A stretch of DNA of 64,000 bases from Shewanella vesiculosa (GCF_021560015.1 NZ_CP073588.1:2728001-2792000), one strand, 5' to 3'; counted from the first letter of the stretch, positions 10,186 through 21,151 are shown. Translations and numbers: made by a program. The notes: generated by a model from the sequence alone, not told the origin.

Positions 10186-11976
10186 TTAGTACACGTCTTT
10201 TTGGTAGCGTTTTTCACTACGTAGTGTTTCAAAGTAAGCTTCTGCGTCATCAGCACTTAAGCCCCCCTGTTCAACCGCAATATTGACTAATGCTTGATGG
10301 ACATCTTTTGCCATACGTTCTGCGTCACCACAGATATACACATGGGCGCCATTTTGTAGCCACTGCCACAACGTTTCGGCTTGTTCTGCAATGCGATGCT
10401 GAACATACACTTTATGAGCTTGATCGCGTGAGAAAGCCACATCTAAACGCGATAAATCGCCATTTTTAAGATACTGCTGCCACTCAACTTGGTACAAGAA
10501 ATCTTGTTCAAAATGCGGGTTACCAAAGAATAACCAGCTATCACCCGAGGTGCCGTCAGCAGCACGTTGCTGCATAAAGGCGCGGAAAGGCGCAACACCA
10601 GTACCAGGACCCACCATGATCACCGGTGTGTTTGGATTTTCGGGTAAACGGAAATGGTTATTAGACTCAACATAGACTTTAACGTGTTGGCCTTCTTCAG
10701 CCGAGGCTAAGAAATGCGATGCCCCACCAAAACGAGCTTGGCCTTGACGTTCGTCTTCAACCAACGCGACCGTTAAGTGTACTTCAGCTTCCACTTCGGC
10801 TTGGCTAGAGGCAATTGAATATAAGCGTGGCGTGATTGGGCGCAACATATCAACTAACTGTGTCGCGCTTACCTTTGCCGGATAAGCAGCCACTAAATCG
10901 GCAAATTGATGTTTAATAATAAATTGTCTGATGTGTTCTTTGTCTTCACAAATGGCAGCAAGTTGTGCATTACCACTCAACTCAGCCCATGTTTTCACTA
11001 AGCCTGGGTATAACTGAGTTAATTCTTTCTTATCGGTTAACGCAGCTTTTAATGATAGTGACTCTTTCGACACTGTGACATTATCGTCTGCAGCTAAACC
11101 GAGCGCGGCGATCACTTCATCAACAAGTACTTCGTTATTGCTAAACCACACACCTAACGCATCGCCGACTTGATAAGTTAATCCCGACTCGCCTAAGTCA
11201 ATTTCAACATGGCGTACATCACGATCAGAACCTCGACCAGTAATTTTTTGGCTTACCAATACTTCCGCGGTATAGGGATTTTGCTTAGTATATTCACTTT
11301 CACCCGTAACAGATGCGGCACCAATTGACACCACATTTGCACTTGAGGCTTGAATGTACGGCTTAACAGTTTCGACAACACTGTCCTGCCATTGTTGTGA
11401 AATATCTTCATAGTCAACATCACATTCTACCAAAGGTAATAATGATGTTGCCCCTAATGCACTTAAACGCGCATCAAAGTCTTTACCTGTTTGGCAGAAA
11501 AACTCATAGCTTGAATCACCTAGCGCTAACACAGAATAATGTAGCTTATCTAGTTTAGGGGCACGCTTTGAAGCTAAAAACTTGTGTAACTCAATGGCAT
11601 CATCAGGCGCTTCACCTTCACCATGAGTGCTGACAACTAATAGCAAGATGGTTTCTTGCTTTAACTGACGCACATTGTATTCACCCATTGATGTCAAATT
11701 AACCGCATAACCTTGCGCCTGCGCTTTAGCCGCTAACTCTTTGGCAACACCACGGCCGTTACCCGTTTGGCTACCGTATAAAATCGTAACTGTTGGGGCT
11801 GTACTTGTCTCTGCTGTCGTCTCGACACCGCTTTGACCATGATTAGCACTCGCCGCTAGATAACCGCTGACCCATGCGAGCTGAACTGAAGATAATTCTG
11901 ATGTGAGTTGTTTTAGCTTATCGATTTGTCCTTGAGACAAAGGCGAAGCTAAAGCTGAAAGTTCTTTTAACAACAT
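10186..11976 (-). CDS. cysJ: Sulfite reductase (NADPH) flavoprotein alpha subunit
   Basis: CysJ transfers electrons from NADPH through FAD and FMN to CysI. An N-terminal flavodoxin domain (ILYGSQTGNGRGVAKELA near residue 65, STHGEGEAPDDA, LALGDSSYEFFCQTG) is followed by a FAD-binding domain (RLYSIASSQ) and an NADPH domain (MVGPGTGVAPFRAFMQQR, YICGDAERMAKDV). It ends with the conserved aromatic tail RYQKDVY. At 596 residues it is full length. It is the first gene of cysJIH, and the upstream region contains a TATTCC/GGAATA palindrome, a plausible CysB control point. Confidence 0.97.
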   Translation of the reverse strand: MLLKELSALASPLSQGQIDKLKQLTSELSSVQLAWVSGYLAASANHGQSGVETTAETSTAPTVTILYGSQTGNGRGVAKELAAKAQAQGYAVNLTSMGEYNVRQLKQETILLLVVSTHGEGEAPDDAIELHKFLASKRAPKLDKLHYSVLALGDSSYEFFCQTGKDFDARLSALGATSLLPLVECDVDYEDISQQWQDSVVETVKPYIQASSANVVSIGAASVTGESEYTKQNPYTAEVLVSQKITGRGSDRDVRHVEIDLGESGLTYQVGDALGVWFSNNEVLVDEVIAALGLAADDNVTVSKESLSLKAALTDKKELTQLYPGLVKTWAELSGNAQLAAICEDKEHIRQFIIKHQFADLVAAYPAKVSATQLVDMLRPITPRLYSIASSQAEVEAEVHLTVALVEDERQGQARFGGASHFLASAEEGQHVKVYVESNNHFRLPENPNTPVIMVGPGTGVAPFRAFMQQRAADGTSGDSWLFFGNPHFEQDFLYQVEWQQYLKNGDLSRLDVAFSRDQAHKVYVQHRIAEQAETLWQWLQNGAHVYICGDAERMAKDVHQALVNIAVEQGGLSADDAEAYFETLRSEKRYQKDVY

Positions 11977-12441
11977 AAGACGGCCTTATAACAGTGTAAT
12001 GTGGAACAGCTTACTCCTGAGTATCAAAACAAAAAAAGAATAAAAGATAATTTTTTATTCCATTTAGGAATATGCAAAGTTGTTTTTTTAAGCTACAAAA
12101 GTGTGGCGCAGTTAAAAGTTTTTAAATTACCTCTATTTAAAACCAAGTAATTAGCCCAAAGGCACTTGTACCGAACACGCTTCCTGTCGCAAGCTAGGAG
12201 GTTCAATTAACTGATGAATAATGTTCAGCTTGATTGTTCTCTGAGTAAAACGACGTGCAAATACAATGTAACTATGTCAGCGTAAAGCCATTGATTAAAT
12301 AGTTTACCCGACTTCAATGTTTACATGCTGCACTTTTTCTATCATTAAAGTGTCCATGTTAGGCTGTAATACTCAAACGGAATGGTCTATTGGTGGGGAA
12401 CAACAATAGACGGTCTTTTTATCAACCATCAGGAAACAGTC
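11977..12441. other. Divergent intergenic region between cysJ and pntA
   Basis: These 465 bases must hold the promoters for cysJIH (minus) and pntAB (plus). The only distinct element seen is a palindrome at 12056-12072, about 80 bases upstream of the cysJ start. No small gene or RNA was recognised. Confidence 0.5.
12056..12072. promoter_or_regulatory. Palindrome upstream of cysJ, candidate CysB site
   Basis: TATTCC-ATTTA-GGAATA is a perfect 6-bp inverted repeat with a 5-base spacer, 80 bases before the cysJ start. CysB-activated promoters in enterobacteria carry related TTATTCC-type half sites. The assignment is inference. Confidence 0.4.
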
Positions 12442-13971
12442 ATGCAGATTGGAATACCGAGAGAAAGTATCGAAGGTGAAACTCGAGTCGCCGCGACTCC
12501 AGCCACTGTGATACAACTAATAAAACTCGGCTTTAGTGTGGCAATTGAAGCACAGGCAGGTGTGAAATCAAGCTTCGATAATGCTGCATTTGAAGCCGCT
12601 GGGGCAGATGTTGTCGACAGCGTCTATCAAGCGGACTTTATTTTTAAAGTCAATGCGCCAAGTGATGAAGAAATCGCTCAAATGAAGCCAGGCACTACCC
12701 TGGTAAGTTTTATTTGGCCAGCACAAAACCCTGAGCTTGTTGAAAAACTGTCAAGTCACAATATTACTGTGATGGCGATGGACATGGTGCCGCGTATCTC
12801 ACGCGCACAATCACTCGATGCTTTATCATCGATGGCCAACATTGGTGGTTATCGCGCGGTGATCGAAGCCGCTCACGAGTTTGGTCGTTTCTTTACTGGG
12901 CAAATTACCGCCGCAGGTAAAGTCCCACCAGCCAAAGTATTAGTTATTGGTGCTGGTGTAGCCGGTCTTGCCGCTATTGGCACTGCAGGCTCGCTAGGCG
13001 CCATAGTACGCGCATTTGATACTCGCCTTGAAGTGGCTGAGCAAATTGAGTCAATGGGCGGCAGTTTCTTAAAGCTTGAATTTGAAAATAAAGAAGGCGG
13101 ATCGTCAGACGGCTACGCAAAAGTGATGTCAGAAGAATTTATAGCCGCTGAAATGGCACTGTTTGCCGAACAAGCTAAAGATGTCGATATTATTATCACC
13201 ACCGCATTAATTCCGGGTCGCCCGGCGCCAAAACTGATCACCAAAGACATGGTCGATACCATGAAACCTGGCTCAGTGATTGTTGATTTAGCGGCAGCCA
13301 CGGGCGGTAACTGTGAATATACCGTCACTGGTGAGCGCTTTATTACTGACAACGGCGTCAAGGTATTAGGTTATACCGACCTGCCAGGTCGTTTACCGGC
13401 GCAATCGTCACAACTTTATGGCACTAACTTAGTCAACTTGATGAAGCTAATGTGTAAAGCCAAAGACGGTAACGCAGTACTCGATTTTGATGATGTAGTA
13501 ATGCGCAATATGACCGTGACCCGTGGCGGCGAAATTACTTTCCCACCACCAGCGATTTCAGTGTCTGCCGCGCCGCAAAAACCAGCTGCCAGCATCGAGC
13601 CTAAAGCGGCGAAAGTCGATAAAGCACCGTCAAAACTTAAATACATTTTAGGTGTGTTAGGTCTTGCCGGCTTTGCAGCTGTCGCTTCGGTTGCCCCCGC
13701 TGAGTTCTTGTCGCATTTCACCGTATTCATCCTAGCCTGTGTGGTGGGTTATTACGTGGTGTGGAATGTGTCGCACTCGTTGCATACGCCGTTAATGTCG
13801 GTCACTAATGCGATTTCAGGCATTATTGTGGTCGGGGCGTTATTGCAAATAGGTCAAGGCTCAGCATTAGTCACGGCGCTTGCGTTTGTCGCGGTGCTTA
13901 TTGCCAGTATCAACATCTTTGGCGGGTTTACCGTCACTCAGCGTATGCTGAAGATGTTCCGTAAAGATTAA
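12442..13971 (+). CDS. pntA: NAD(P) transhydrogenase subunit alpha
   Basis: PntA forms, with PntB, the proton-translocating transhydrogenase that reduces NADP+ with NADH using the proton motive force. The N-terminal domain I binds NAD(H): [43 protein letters not shown] and the RQD-loop-equivalent region. The C-terminal 110 residues carry about four membrane helices. An in-frame ATG at 12382 would add 20 residues, but AGGAAACAGTC directly precedes the ATG at 12442, which begins MQIGIPRE as in E. coli PntA. Length 509 matches the family. pntB follows 11 bases later. Confidence 0.97.
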   Translation: MQIGIPRESIEGETRVAATPATVIQLIKLGFSVAIEAQAGVKSSFDNAAFEAAGADVVDSVYQADFIFKVNAPSDEEIAQMKPGTTLVSFIWPAQNPELVEKLSSHNITVMAMDMVPRISRAQSLDALSSMANIGGYRAVIEAAHEFGRFFTGQITAAGKVPPAKVLVIGAGVAGLAAIGTAGSLGAIVRAFDTRLEVAEQIESMGGSFLKLEFENKEGGSSDGYAKVMSEEFIAAEMALFAEQAKDVDIIITTALIPGRPAPKLITKDMVDTMKPGSVIVDLAAATGGNCEYTVTGERFITDNGVKVLGYTDLPGRLPAQSSQLYGTNLVNLMKLMCKAKDGNAVLDFDDVVMRNMTVTRGGEITFPPPAISVSAAPQKPAASIEPKAAKVDKAPSKLKYILGVLGLAGFAAVASVAPAEFLSHFTVFILACVVGYYVVWNVSHSLHTPLMSVTNAISGIIVVGALLQIGQGSALVTALAFVAVLIASINIFGGFTVTQRMLKMFRKD

Positions 13972-13982
13972 GGAGTCATATC

Positions 13983-15467
13983 GTGTCTCAAGGACTGGTT
14001 ACAGCATCTTATATCATTGCCGCGGTGTTTTTTATTCTCAGCTTAGCTGGATTATCAAAACAAGAAACCGCCAAGAATGGTAATTTATTTGGCATTATCG
14101 GGATGGCGATTGCACTCATTGCCACCATCCTCAATCCTGCTACAAGTGGCGTAGAATGGATTATTCTTGCCATGGTCATTGGTGGATCGATTGGTATTCG
14201 CTTAGCATTAAAAGTTGAAATGACTGAAATGCCAGAGCTAGTGGCTATTTTGCACAGCTTTGTGGGCTTAGCGGCAGTATTAGTTGGCTTTAATAGCTTT
14301 ATTGATATTCAGCCACATGAAGTGTCGGAAATTGTCGTCGTTATGGGACAAGATCTCAACACTACGCTCGAAACCGCAAAAGCGGCATTTGCCCAAGCAA
14401 GTCAAGCTCAACAAACACAGCATTTAACCGGCGCCATGCTTAACATTCACTTGGTCGAAGTGTTTTTAGGTATCTTTATTGGTGCAGTTACCTTCACAGG
14501 TTCGATTGTGGCTTTTGCTAAGCTACGTGGTTTGGTGTCATCAAAAGCATTAATGCTGCCGCATCGTCATAAATTAAATTTATTGGCTGTTGTGGTGTCG
14601 TTTATTCTGATGGTGCTATTTGTTCAAGCTGGCGGTGCAATTACACCACTGATTCTGATGACATTAATTGCGTTTGCATTTGGTTGGCATTTAGTCGCAT
14701 CAATTGGCGGTGCAGACATGCCAGTTGTGGTGTCTATGCTGAACTCATATTCAGGTTGGGCAGCAGCAGCGGCCGGTTTCATGCTATCAAATGACTTACT
14801 GATTGTCGTCGGTGCACTTGTGGGCTCGTCGGGTGCAATTCTGTCTTACATTATGTGTAAAGCAATGAACCGCTCGTTTATTTCAGTTATTGCCGGTGGT
14901 TTTGGTAATGACAGTGTTGCCTCTTCAGGCGATGACACTGTTGGCGAATACCGTGAAACAACCGCTGAAGATGTCGCTGATATGCTAAAAGCATCTGATA
15001 CCGTCGTTATCACCCCTGGCTATGGCATGGCAGTGGCTCAAGCTCAGTACCCTGTCGCTGAAATCACTAAAAAGCTGCGAGCGTTAGGTATAAAAGTGCG
15101 CTTTGGTATTCACCCTGTTGCAGGTCGTTTACCTGGTCATATGAACGTACTTCTTGCAGAAGCTAAAGTGCCTTATGACATAGTGCTGGAAATGGACGAA
15201 ATCAACGAAGACTTTAGCAGTACTGATACCGTGCTAGTCATAGGTGCCAACGATACGGTTAACCCCGCAGCGATGGAAGATCCAACTAGCCCTATCGCGG
15301 GCATGCCAGTATTAGAAGTATGGAAAGCACAAAATGTCATTGGCTTTAAACGTTCAATGAACACGGGCTATGCCGGTGTACAAAATCCATTGTTCTTCAA
15401 AGACAATACGCAAATGTTGTTTGGTGATGCTAAGGACAGTGTTGAGGCGATTCTTAAAGCCTTATAA
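13983..15467 (+). CDS. pntB: NAD(P) transhydrogenase subunit beta
   Basis: PntB contributes most of the membrane domain II and the NADP(H)-binding domain III. The start is GTG with AAGGAG upstream. Recognisable segments are [38 protein letters not shown], the domain [40 protein letters not shown] and [12 protein letters not shown]. At 494 residues it is about 32 longer than the E. coli protein as I recall it. The excess lies at residues about 108-150, in the loop between helices after LVGFNSF, and is polar, Gln/Ala-rich and probably helical. Otherwise it is very conserved. Confidence 0.96.
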   Translation: MSQGLVTASYIIAAVFFILSLAGLSKQETAKNGNLFGIIGMAIALIATILNPATSGVEWIILAMVIGGSIGIRLALKVEMTEMPELVAILHSFVGLAAVLVGFNSFIDIQPHEVSEIVVVMGQDLNTTLETAKAAFAQASQAQQTQHLTGAMLNIHLVEVFLGIFIGAVTFTGSIVAFAKLRGLVSSKALMLPHRHKLNLLAVVVSFILMVLFVQAGGAITPLILMTLIAFAFGWHLVASIGGADMPVVVSMLNSYSGWAAAAAGFMLSNDLLIVVGALVGSSGAILSYIMCKAMNRSFISVIAGGFGNDSVASSGDDTVGEYRETTAEDVADMLKASDTVVITPGYGMAVAQAQYPVAEITKKLRALGIKVRFGIHPVAGRLPGHMNVLLAEAKVPYDIVLEMDEINEDFSSTDTVLVIGANDTVNPAAMEDPTSPIAGMPVLEVWKAQNVIGFKRSMNTGYAGVQNPLFFKDNTQMLFGDAKDSVEAILKAL

Positions 15468-15486
15468 GGTTATCTTTTAATGCTAA

Positions 15487-15514
15487 AATACCAGCAACTT
15501 GCTGGTATTTTTTT
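15487..15514 (+). terminator. Rho-independent terminator after pntB
   Basis: AATACCAGC (15487-15495) pairs with GCTGGTATT (15501-15509) over a 5-base loop, followed by T7 ending at 15514. It lies 20 bases after the pntB stop. Confidence 0.9.
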
Positions 15515-15562
15515 GTTTAAGAACCCGCTAAACTAGAACGATTAGACTCTATAGGATTATTG

Positions 15563-16579
15563 ATGACACCGCAGGACGTCATTACTCAATTACAGCTTGA
15601 ACTTGCGCAACAAGAGCAAAAAATCAAGCAATTAGAGTATGAAAATAATCGGCTTACTCTATTGAATAAACGAGTAAACGAACAACTCAGTGCCACGCTT
15701 GATCGCACTGGCTTATGTTTGTGGGAGCAACATATTCCCACAGGCAATTTAACTATTTTTAATCAACAATGGGGACACCTGCTCGGTTTTACTCGCGAAG
15801 AGCTGCCCGCCCATATCGACAGCTGGAAAAACAATCTCCACCCTGAAGATAAAAACTGGGTTATCCAGGCCTTTGACAACCATGTTGCAGGTAAAGCCGA
15901 AACCTATCACGCCGTGCACCGGATGATACACAAAGATGGCAGTGTTTCTTGGGTTTCTGACCGTGGCCGTATTGTTGAATATGACATTGACGGTAAACCG
16001 CTGCGCATTATGGGCACCCATATTGATGTCACTAAAGAAAAACGTTACGAGGAAGATCTCGCTAAGCGAGCTCATCGTGATCAGTTAACTCATCTCCTCA
16101 ATCGAAATGCTCTCATCGAAGTATTTGAGCAAGGAAGAAAAGCTAACCCTCCCCATAAGGGCGCCCTTTGCTTCATCGATTTAGACGGTTTTAAGATGAT
16201 TAATGATCGCTTAGGACACAGATATGGCGATAGCATATTAATCCATGTAGCAGATCATATTTGCCAGGTATGTGAGCAGATTTTTAGTACTACTGATAGC
16301 GCCCAGTCTCAACATCACTATGTTGCTCGATTTGGTGGTGATGAGTTTGTTATTTTAGCCCATTCCAATAACGTTGAATTATTAACAACCATGGCTAAAA
16401 CATTGTTATCACATTATCAACACCCCATAGAATTAGAGGGAGAAACCATTAAAATTGGCCTCAGTATTGGTATCAGTCTGTTTGATGAGTTAGACCATTT
16501 TTCGAATGTTTGCGAGCAGGCTGATAAAGCCATGTACAGTATTAAAAAAGATGGCAAACATAACTTCTTATTTTGGTAA
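15563..16579 (+). CDS. PAS-domain diguanylate cyclase
   Basis: This is a soluble cytoplasmic c-di-GMP synthase candidate. Residues 1-45 form a coiled coil (ELAQQEQKIKQLEYENNRL). A PAS domain with PAC tail follows at about 50-165 (LGFTREELPAHIDSWKNNLHPED, HKDGSVSWVSDRGRI). The GGDEF domain occupies about 170-338. The catalytic GGDEF motif (258-262) is intact. No RxxD inhibitory site is visible at the usual position five residues before it. AGGA lies 7 bases before the ATG at 15563. It has no partner gene, and the signal sensed by the PAS domain is unknown. Confidence 0.92.
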   Translation: MTPQDVITQLQLELAQQEQKIKQLEYENNRLTLLNKRVNEQLSATLDRTGLCLWEQHIPTGNLTIFNQQWGHLLGFTREELPAHIDSWKNNLHPEDKNWVIQAFDNHVAGKAETYHAVHRMIHKDGSVSWVSDRGRIVEYDIDGKPLRIMGTHIDVTKEKRYEEDLAKRAHRDQLTHLLNRNALIEVFEQGRKANPPHKGALCFIDLDGFKMINDRLGHRYGDSILIHVADHICQVCEQIFSTTDSAQSQHHYVARFGGDEFVILAHSNNVELLTTMAKTLLSHYQHPIELEGETIKIGLSIGISLFDELDHFSNVCEQADKAMYSIKKDGKHNFLFW

Positions 16580-17007
16580 ATACGACTCTCAAAGTAGCGA
16601 GCCTTGGTAACTTAAGCCTTAACATGACGATGATTAATCTCAATTCGCTTAAGCGTTCAAGTTAATTAAATAAGCCAATCTTATGCGACTAGGATATGCT
16701 GCAGACTTAAAAGATGAGTTCAACGCTAAAGCCTAACTGGACAAAATAGGTAAGGAATTGATATATATGGAAATGCATTATTATCTGTCACTAAAAGCCA
16801 TCTTAAACCGTTACCATGCTTAGCCTAATTTGGCTATCGACATAGTCATCGGGTGAGTGTATTTGGCGTTTTACAGTAAACTCTCGCTCAACTACTGATT
16901 TTATTAATTACTTTGTTTGCCCTACGCTTTCGCTTTCTTGTTACTGAATGTTGAGTAACAAATACCATATGCGACAGCAGGCAACTGACCAATAAGAATT
17001 ATTGTTT
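16580..17007. other. Noncoding stretch
   Basis: About 430 bases separate the cyclase from the DUF3581 gene. No ORF with coding character, hairpin with T-tract or tRNA was seen. The promoter of the next gene should be here but is not evident. Confidence 0.5.
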
Positions 17008-17709
17008 ATGTTTTTATCACCTTATTTTACCAAGCAAGATCAAAGCGTATTTATTTCGGCTCAACAAGCCAGTGACTTCGCAAAAAAAATCGCTGGCGAT
17101 TTTAATCCTATCCATGATGTGGGCGCTAAACGTTTTTGCGTACCGGGCGATTTGTTGTTTGCGCTCGTGCTGACCCAATATGGCTTAAGCCAAAATATGC
17201 AATTTAAGTTTGCTGGCATGGTAGGTGACAATGTTGAACTTCACGTTGATAAGAGTGTTGGCGAAAAATTTAGTATTAGTGACACCAAAGGTAAAGAATA
17301 TCTGCATATTCAACGTCAAGGTGAAGTGTGTAAATGCGATATACAAACTGCCGCATTCATTCAAAGCTATGTGGCTTTTTCAGGCTTAAATTTTATTCAT
17401 GTACTTGTGCCAATGATGAAGCAATACAAGGTAATGATTAACCCTGATCGTCCATTAGTCATTTATGAAAGTATGTCTTTTCATTTAGATAGCTTTGATT
17501 TCAGTACTATCAGTTTGCATTTGGTTAAGCAAAACTTAGTCATTGATGGTAAGCGTGGTGATGTTACCCTTACCTTTGAACTACAAAGCGAAGGCAAGGT
17601 TATCGGTAGCGGCGTAAAAACATTAGTATTAAGTGGATTACGTGAGTTTGATGACGAGAAAGCACAAGACATGTGTGACAGATACGAAAGCAGAAGCTGG
17701 CATAAGTAA
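17008..17709 (+). CDS. DUF3581-family protein
   Basis: This is a 233-residue soluble protein of the DUF3581 type conserved in Shewanella and Vibrio, with no established function. The segment AGDFNPIHDVGAKRFCVPGD resembles the FNPIH-type signature of MaoC/hot-dog-fold hydratases and thioesterases, suggesting a thioester-binding fold. This is inference. Two hot-dog-like repeats (about 1-120 and 130-233) are possible. The track-style start at a TTG six bases upstream is less likely than the ATG at 17008. It is monocistronic and converges with a TetR-type regulator. Confidence 0.8.
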   Translation: MFLSPYFTKQDQSVFISAQQASDFAKKIAGDFNPIHDVGAKRFCVPGDLLFALVLTQYGLSQNMQFKFAGMVGDNVELHVDKSVGEKFSISDTKGKEYLHIQRQGEVCKCDIQTAAFIQSYVAFSGLNFIHVLVPMMKQYKVMINPDRPLVIYESMSFHLDSFDFSTISLHLVKQNLVIDGKRGDVTLTFELQSEGKVIGSGVKTLVLSGLREFDDEKAQDMCDRYESRSWHK

Positions 17710-17926
17710 ACAGTAACTTCATCGTAGAAGAAATACCATACCGTAATGATATCTGCTCGATTCAGTATATTGAAGGCTCAGATGCCAATACGGGATGGTT
17801 GTTTCGATGCGGTATTGATCATAATGTCAATTTGAACATCGATTTGTTACTAACAGGGTAAAAATTTAAATAGCCAAACATTTGGTGCATATAACAACTT
17901 AGTCAAATATTGTGTATGACTTATTG

Positions 17927-18397
17927 TTAATCTACGCTGCCATCTTGCAATAAAACCAATGCACTATTGCCGATAAGTTGTTCAACGCATTGGCGTCCTT
18001 TCTCAGCAAAATGACTCATAGCAACCTCACTCACAACATTAAGCGAATTTAGCTTTTTGATGTTTTGATCAGTACTGGCACATAAACTGAAAAACAGTTG
18101 TAAAACTGCTTTTCGATCAGGTTGTTGCATCACTTCTCCCCATGATTGCTCTAATACCTCTAGCGAAGAGAAATCGAGTCCTTCAATAAAAAACTGCCCA
18201 ATACGTTGATCTAAACGCACTAGGAATTCTGTTTTACGAGGAAAGTGATGACTAATACCCGTACGACTGATCCCGGTGGCAGCAGACAACGTGGTATACG
18301 ACATCGCCTCAAAACCAATCGTGAGTATTTGTTTAAAGGCTTCATCTAAAATTTGGTTAACGGTTAACTCAGTTTCAACTCGCGAACGCTTGGCCAT
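17927..18397 (-). CDS. TetR/AcrR-family transcriptional regulator
   Basis: This is a 156-residue DNA-binding regulator. The N-terminal helix-turn-helix matches TetR proteins: ILDEAFKQILTIGFEAMSY followed by TLSAATGISRTGISHHFPRK. The C-terminal ligand domain is short, about 100 residues, smaller than the 190-220 residue norm. It has three or more helices and no recognisable ligand signature. It is alone, converging with the DUF3581 gene. The 236 bases upstream carry nothing else recognised. The regulated genes are unknown. Confidence 0.85.
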   Translation of the reverse strand: MAKRSRVETELTVNQILDEAFKQILTIGFEAMSYTTLSAATGISRTGISHHFPRKTEFLVRLDQRIGQFFIEGLDFSSLEVLEQSWGEVMQQPDRKAVLQLFFSLCASTDQNIKKLNSLNVVSEVAMSHFAEKGRQCVEQLIGNSALVLLQDGSVD

Positions 18398-18633
18398 AAA
18401 CTTGGTCTCTCTAATTATTTTTGGTGCAAGAGCTTACCAGACCAAACTAGAAAATTCTGCTATGAATTAGCAAATTTACAACATATTTAACCGTACAATA
18501 TCCAGATAGACAGGATAAAACAGAACATTATCGCGATAACGATTTATTTACCTCTTTAAAATCAAAGGTTATTAGAAAACACTATAGAATGAACTGCATA
18601 CGGTAAAAAATAGGCGCAATAAGCGTTTACAAA

Positions 18634-19614
18634 CTACTTTACCGTTGAGAATTGATTTTTCAACCATCGCTGGGATTCAGCCTTACCCATTAAACGATCC
18701 AAAGTCGGTGACAACACTTGGATGAGTTCAGGCTGACGCCAAAATATATACCCAGGTAGGGACTGAACTGCGCTAAAAGTACGTTGGACCAAGCTAGAAA
18801 ACTCGCCCATGTCACGCGTAGACCATAGCGGCATTAATGGATAAACTGCGGTGATAAAATCTTCATAGCGAGTAAAATCGAGCAATTGCTGGGCATTATA
18901 ATGGCTGAGCACTATTTGAAGTTGTGGTGCACTCCAATGTGACAAATTACCGCTGTCATTAATAAGTGCCAGATTACGTCGATGAAACTGCTGCCAAGCT
19001 AAATCGAGCTGATGATAATGCTGCGCAATCTGCCACAGAAGGTACAAATCGGCTAGCCACTCATGCTGATATTCGCTTAAAGAGGAAGGTAAAATAGTGC
19101 CTTGCAAGGTAATATTATATAAATGACCTATTTCATGCCACAAGGTTAATTGGGCTTGTTTCACTAATGGCAACTGATAAGTGACTAGACCAATAGAGCC
19201 ACTCTGCTCGAGCATGTCTCTAGCACGATTAATCACAATAACCCCTGCTACAGTGTCATGTTCAGCAACCAGTACCATCGCACTTTTACGCCCAATCGCG
19301 CGGCGAATATTGGCAACAGAAAAAGCTGTTTGTTGTTGTAATGAAGCAGGGAGTAACTCAACACATAGCTCAAGGGCAGGTAAATAACACACGAGTGCTT
19401 GTTTGGAGGCGACGGGGGTAAAATAAGCTTGACGAATCGTCTGATCCGCCAAACTATCTACTGCACTGATCTGAGTGGTGATGACAGGGTCTATCGCCAC
19501 AGATTGACTGATACTTGACTGGCCGGCATTAACAAAGTGACAAACCAATAACATTGCGCAAGCAAGGCTACAGCTTAATAACTTGAGTAATGCCCCTTGC
19601 CAGTATCTAAGCAT
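18634..19614 (-). CDS. Putative secreted HExxH metallopeptidase-like protein
   Basis: This is a 326-residue exported protein of unknown function. A signal peptide or anchor occupies residues 8-30 (LLKLLSCSLACAMLLVCHFVNA). A zinc-metallopeptidase-type motif, WHEIGHLYN, has HEIGH at 160-164. A downstream glutamate in QHEWLADL (Glu185, 21 residues after the second His) could be the third zinc ligand, as in gluzincins. The AD that follows also fits peptidases of that type. It starts 4 bases after the hldE stop, so it is co-transcribed with a lipopolysaccharide core-precursor gene. Whether it acts on envelope proteins is inference. Confidence 0.75.
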   Translation of the reverse strand: MLRYWQGALLKLLSCSLACAMLLVCHFVNAGQSSISQSVAIDPVITTQISAVDSLADQTIRQAYFTPVASKQALVCYLPALELCVELLPASLQQQTAFSVANIRRAIGRKSAMVLVAEHDTVAGVIVINRARDMLEQSGSIGLVTYQLPLVKQAQLTLWHEIGHLYNITLQGTILPSSLSEYQHEWLADLYLLWQIAQHYHQLDLAWQQFHRRNLALINDSGNLSHWSAPQLQIVLSHYNAQQLLDFTRYEDFITAVYPLMPLWSTRDMGEFSSLVQRTFSAVQSLPGYIFWRQPELIQVLSPTLDRLMGKAESQRWLKNQFSTVK

Positions 19615-19617
19615 CGA

Positions 19618-21048
19618 CTACTTTTGTGACATAATATTTTGAATAATGGCAGTAGTGGACACCCCATCTTCAAATCCAAGCACCTCAACCTTACCGCCAG
19701 CGGCAATGACTTCAGCCCCGCCCGCAATGTCTTCCACTTTATAATCGCCACCTTTAACCAATGCATCGGGTAACAAGCGCGCAATAATCCGTTGTGGTGT
19801 ATCTTCAGAGAATGGCACAACCCAATCTGCCGATGCGAGTCCCGCTAACACAGCCATGCGACGATCAACAGGGTTAACCGGACGTCCTGGGCCTTTTAAG
19901 CGTGTTACCGAGCTATCATCATTCACAGCCACGATAAGACGATCGCCCAAGGCTTTGGCTTGTTGTAAATAGCTCACATGCCCAGCATGGAGAATATCAA
20001 AACACCCATTGGTCATGACAATGCGCTCACCGCGTAAACGGGCCTGATCCATGGCATAAGCTAATTGATCTTCAGTCATTACGCCAAAGCCAGACTCGCC
20101 ATGATTAAGCGCCAGTGCCTGAATCAGTTCAATACGGCTTACCGTTGATGTACCTAACTTACCCACAACCACACCTGCGGCAGTATTGGCAATCGCGCAA
20201 GCTTGCGCCAAAGTTGCACCTGCGGCAATCGAAGTTGCTAAAGCAGAAATCACCGTATCACCTGCACCCGTAACATCGTGAACCTCACGGGCAACGGTTG
20301 GGATGTGCAATTCTGGTTGGTCTTGCGACACTAACGTCATACCCTTTTCTGAACGGGTCACTAAAATCGCGCCAAAATCGTGTAACTTAATCAGTTTTTG
20401 GGCTTTTTCGATTAAATCATCTTCGCTAGTAACGCTACCAACAACCGCTTCAAACTCACTCATGTTTGGCGTAATTAATGATGCGCCATGATAACGGGCA
20501 AAATCATGTCCCTTAGGGTCAACTAAAACGGTTACCCCTTTAGCACGAGCTTTAGCGATAAACTCTTTCGGTTCATCGATAGCACCTTTGGCGTAATCTG
20601 ACAGCACCAATACGTCAATATTATCTAAAATGGCTTCGCTTTGGGCGAATAATGCTTGGCTCGTGGCCTTATCAAACTGCTCTTCAAAATCTAAGCGGAT
20701 CAACTGCTGATTACGTGACAATACCCGCAATTTAGTAATCGTCGGCTTGTCTGCTACCGTTAACCACTGCGGTTCAACGCCAAACACTTTTACCCCTTGG
20801 GTTAATGCTTGTGCGGTTTCATCTTGACCGACAATGCCCGCTAACTGGACATGTCCACCTAATGTCGCAATATTTAATGCCACGTTAGCGGCGCCGCCGG
20901 GTCTATCTTCAATTTGATTAATTTTAACAACAGGTACAGGGGCTTCGGGGGAAATGCGTCCCGTAGGGCCTACCCAATAGCGATCTAACATCACATCGCC
21001 AATCACTAAAACGCGCGCATTTTCAAAAGCTGGGAGAGAAACCTTCAT
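19618..21048 (-). CDS. hldE: Bifunctional heptose 7-phosphate kinase / heptose 1-phosphate adenylyltransferase
   Basis: HldE makes ADP-heptose precursor for the LPS inner core. The N-terminal PfkB-type kinase (residues 1-320) shows [28 protein letters not shown] and the catalytic [13 protein letters not shown]. The C-terminal nucleotidyltransferase (about 345-476) has [20 protein letters not shown] and [18 protein letters not shown]. At 476 residues it is full length and bifunctional. It is divergent from the acyltransferase gene 98 bases away, so two lipopolysaccharide genes share a control region. Confidence 0.97.
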   Translation of the reverse strand: MKVSLPAFENARVLVIGDVMLDRYWVGPTGRISPEAPVPVVKINQIEDRPGGAANVALNIATLGGHVQLAGIVGQDETAQALTQGVKVFGVEPQWLTVADKPTITKLRVLSRNQQLIRLDFEEQFDKATSQALFAQSEAILDNIDVLVLSDYAKGAIDEPKEFIAKARAKGVTVLVDPKGHDFARYHGASLITPNMSEFEAVVGSVTSEDDLIEKAQKLIKLHDFGAILVTRSEKGMTLVSQDQPELHIPTVAREVHDVTGAGDTVISALATSIAAGATLAQACAIANTAAGVVVGKLGTSTVSRIELIQALALNHGESGFGVMTEDQLAYAMDQARLRGERIVMTNGCFDILHAGHVSYLQQAKALGDRLIVAVNDDSSVTRLKGPGRPVNPVDRRMAVLAGLASADWVVPFSEDTPQRIIARLLPDALVKGGDYKVEDIAGGAEVIAAGGKVEVLGFEDGVSTTAIIQNIMSQK

Positions 21049-21151
21049 GGTGTATTCGCTGTCTTGTAAAATTTAACCGTGATTGTACCTAATTTTCATC
21101 AAAATATGAGGTAGAATAACAAATAATTTTTGTGAACTAGACGAGTTGTCC

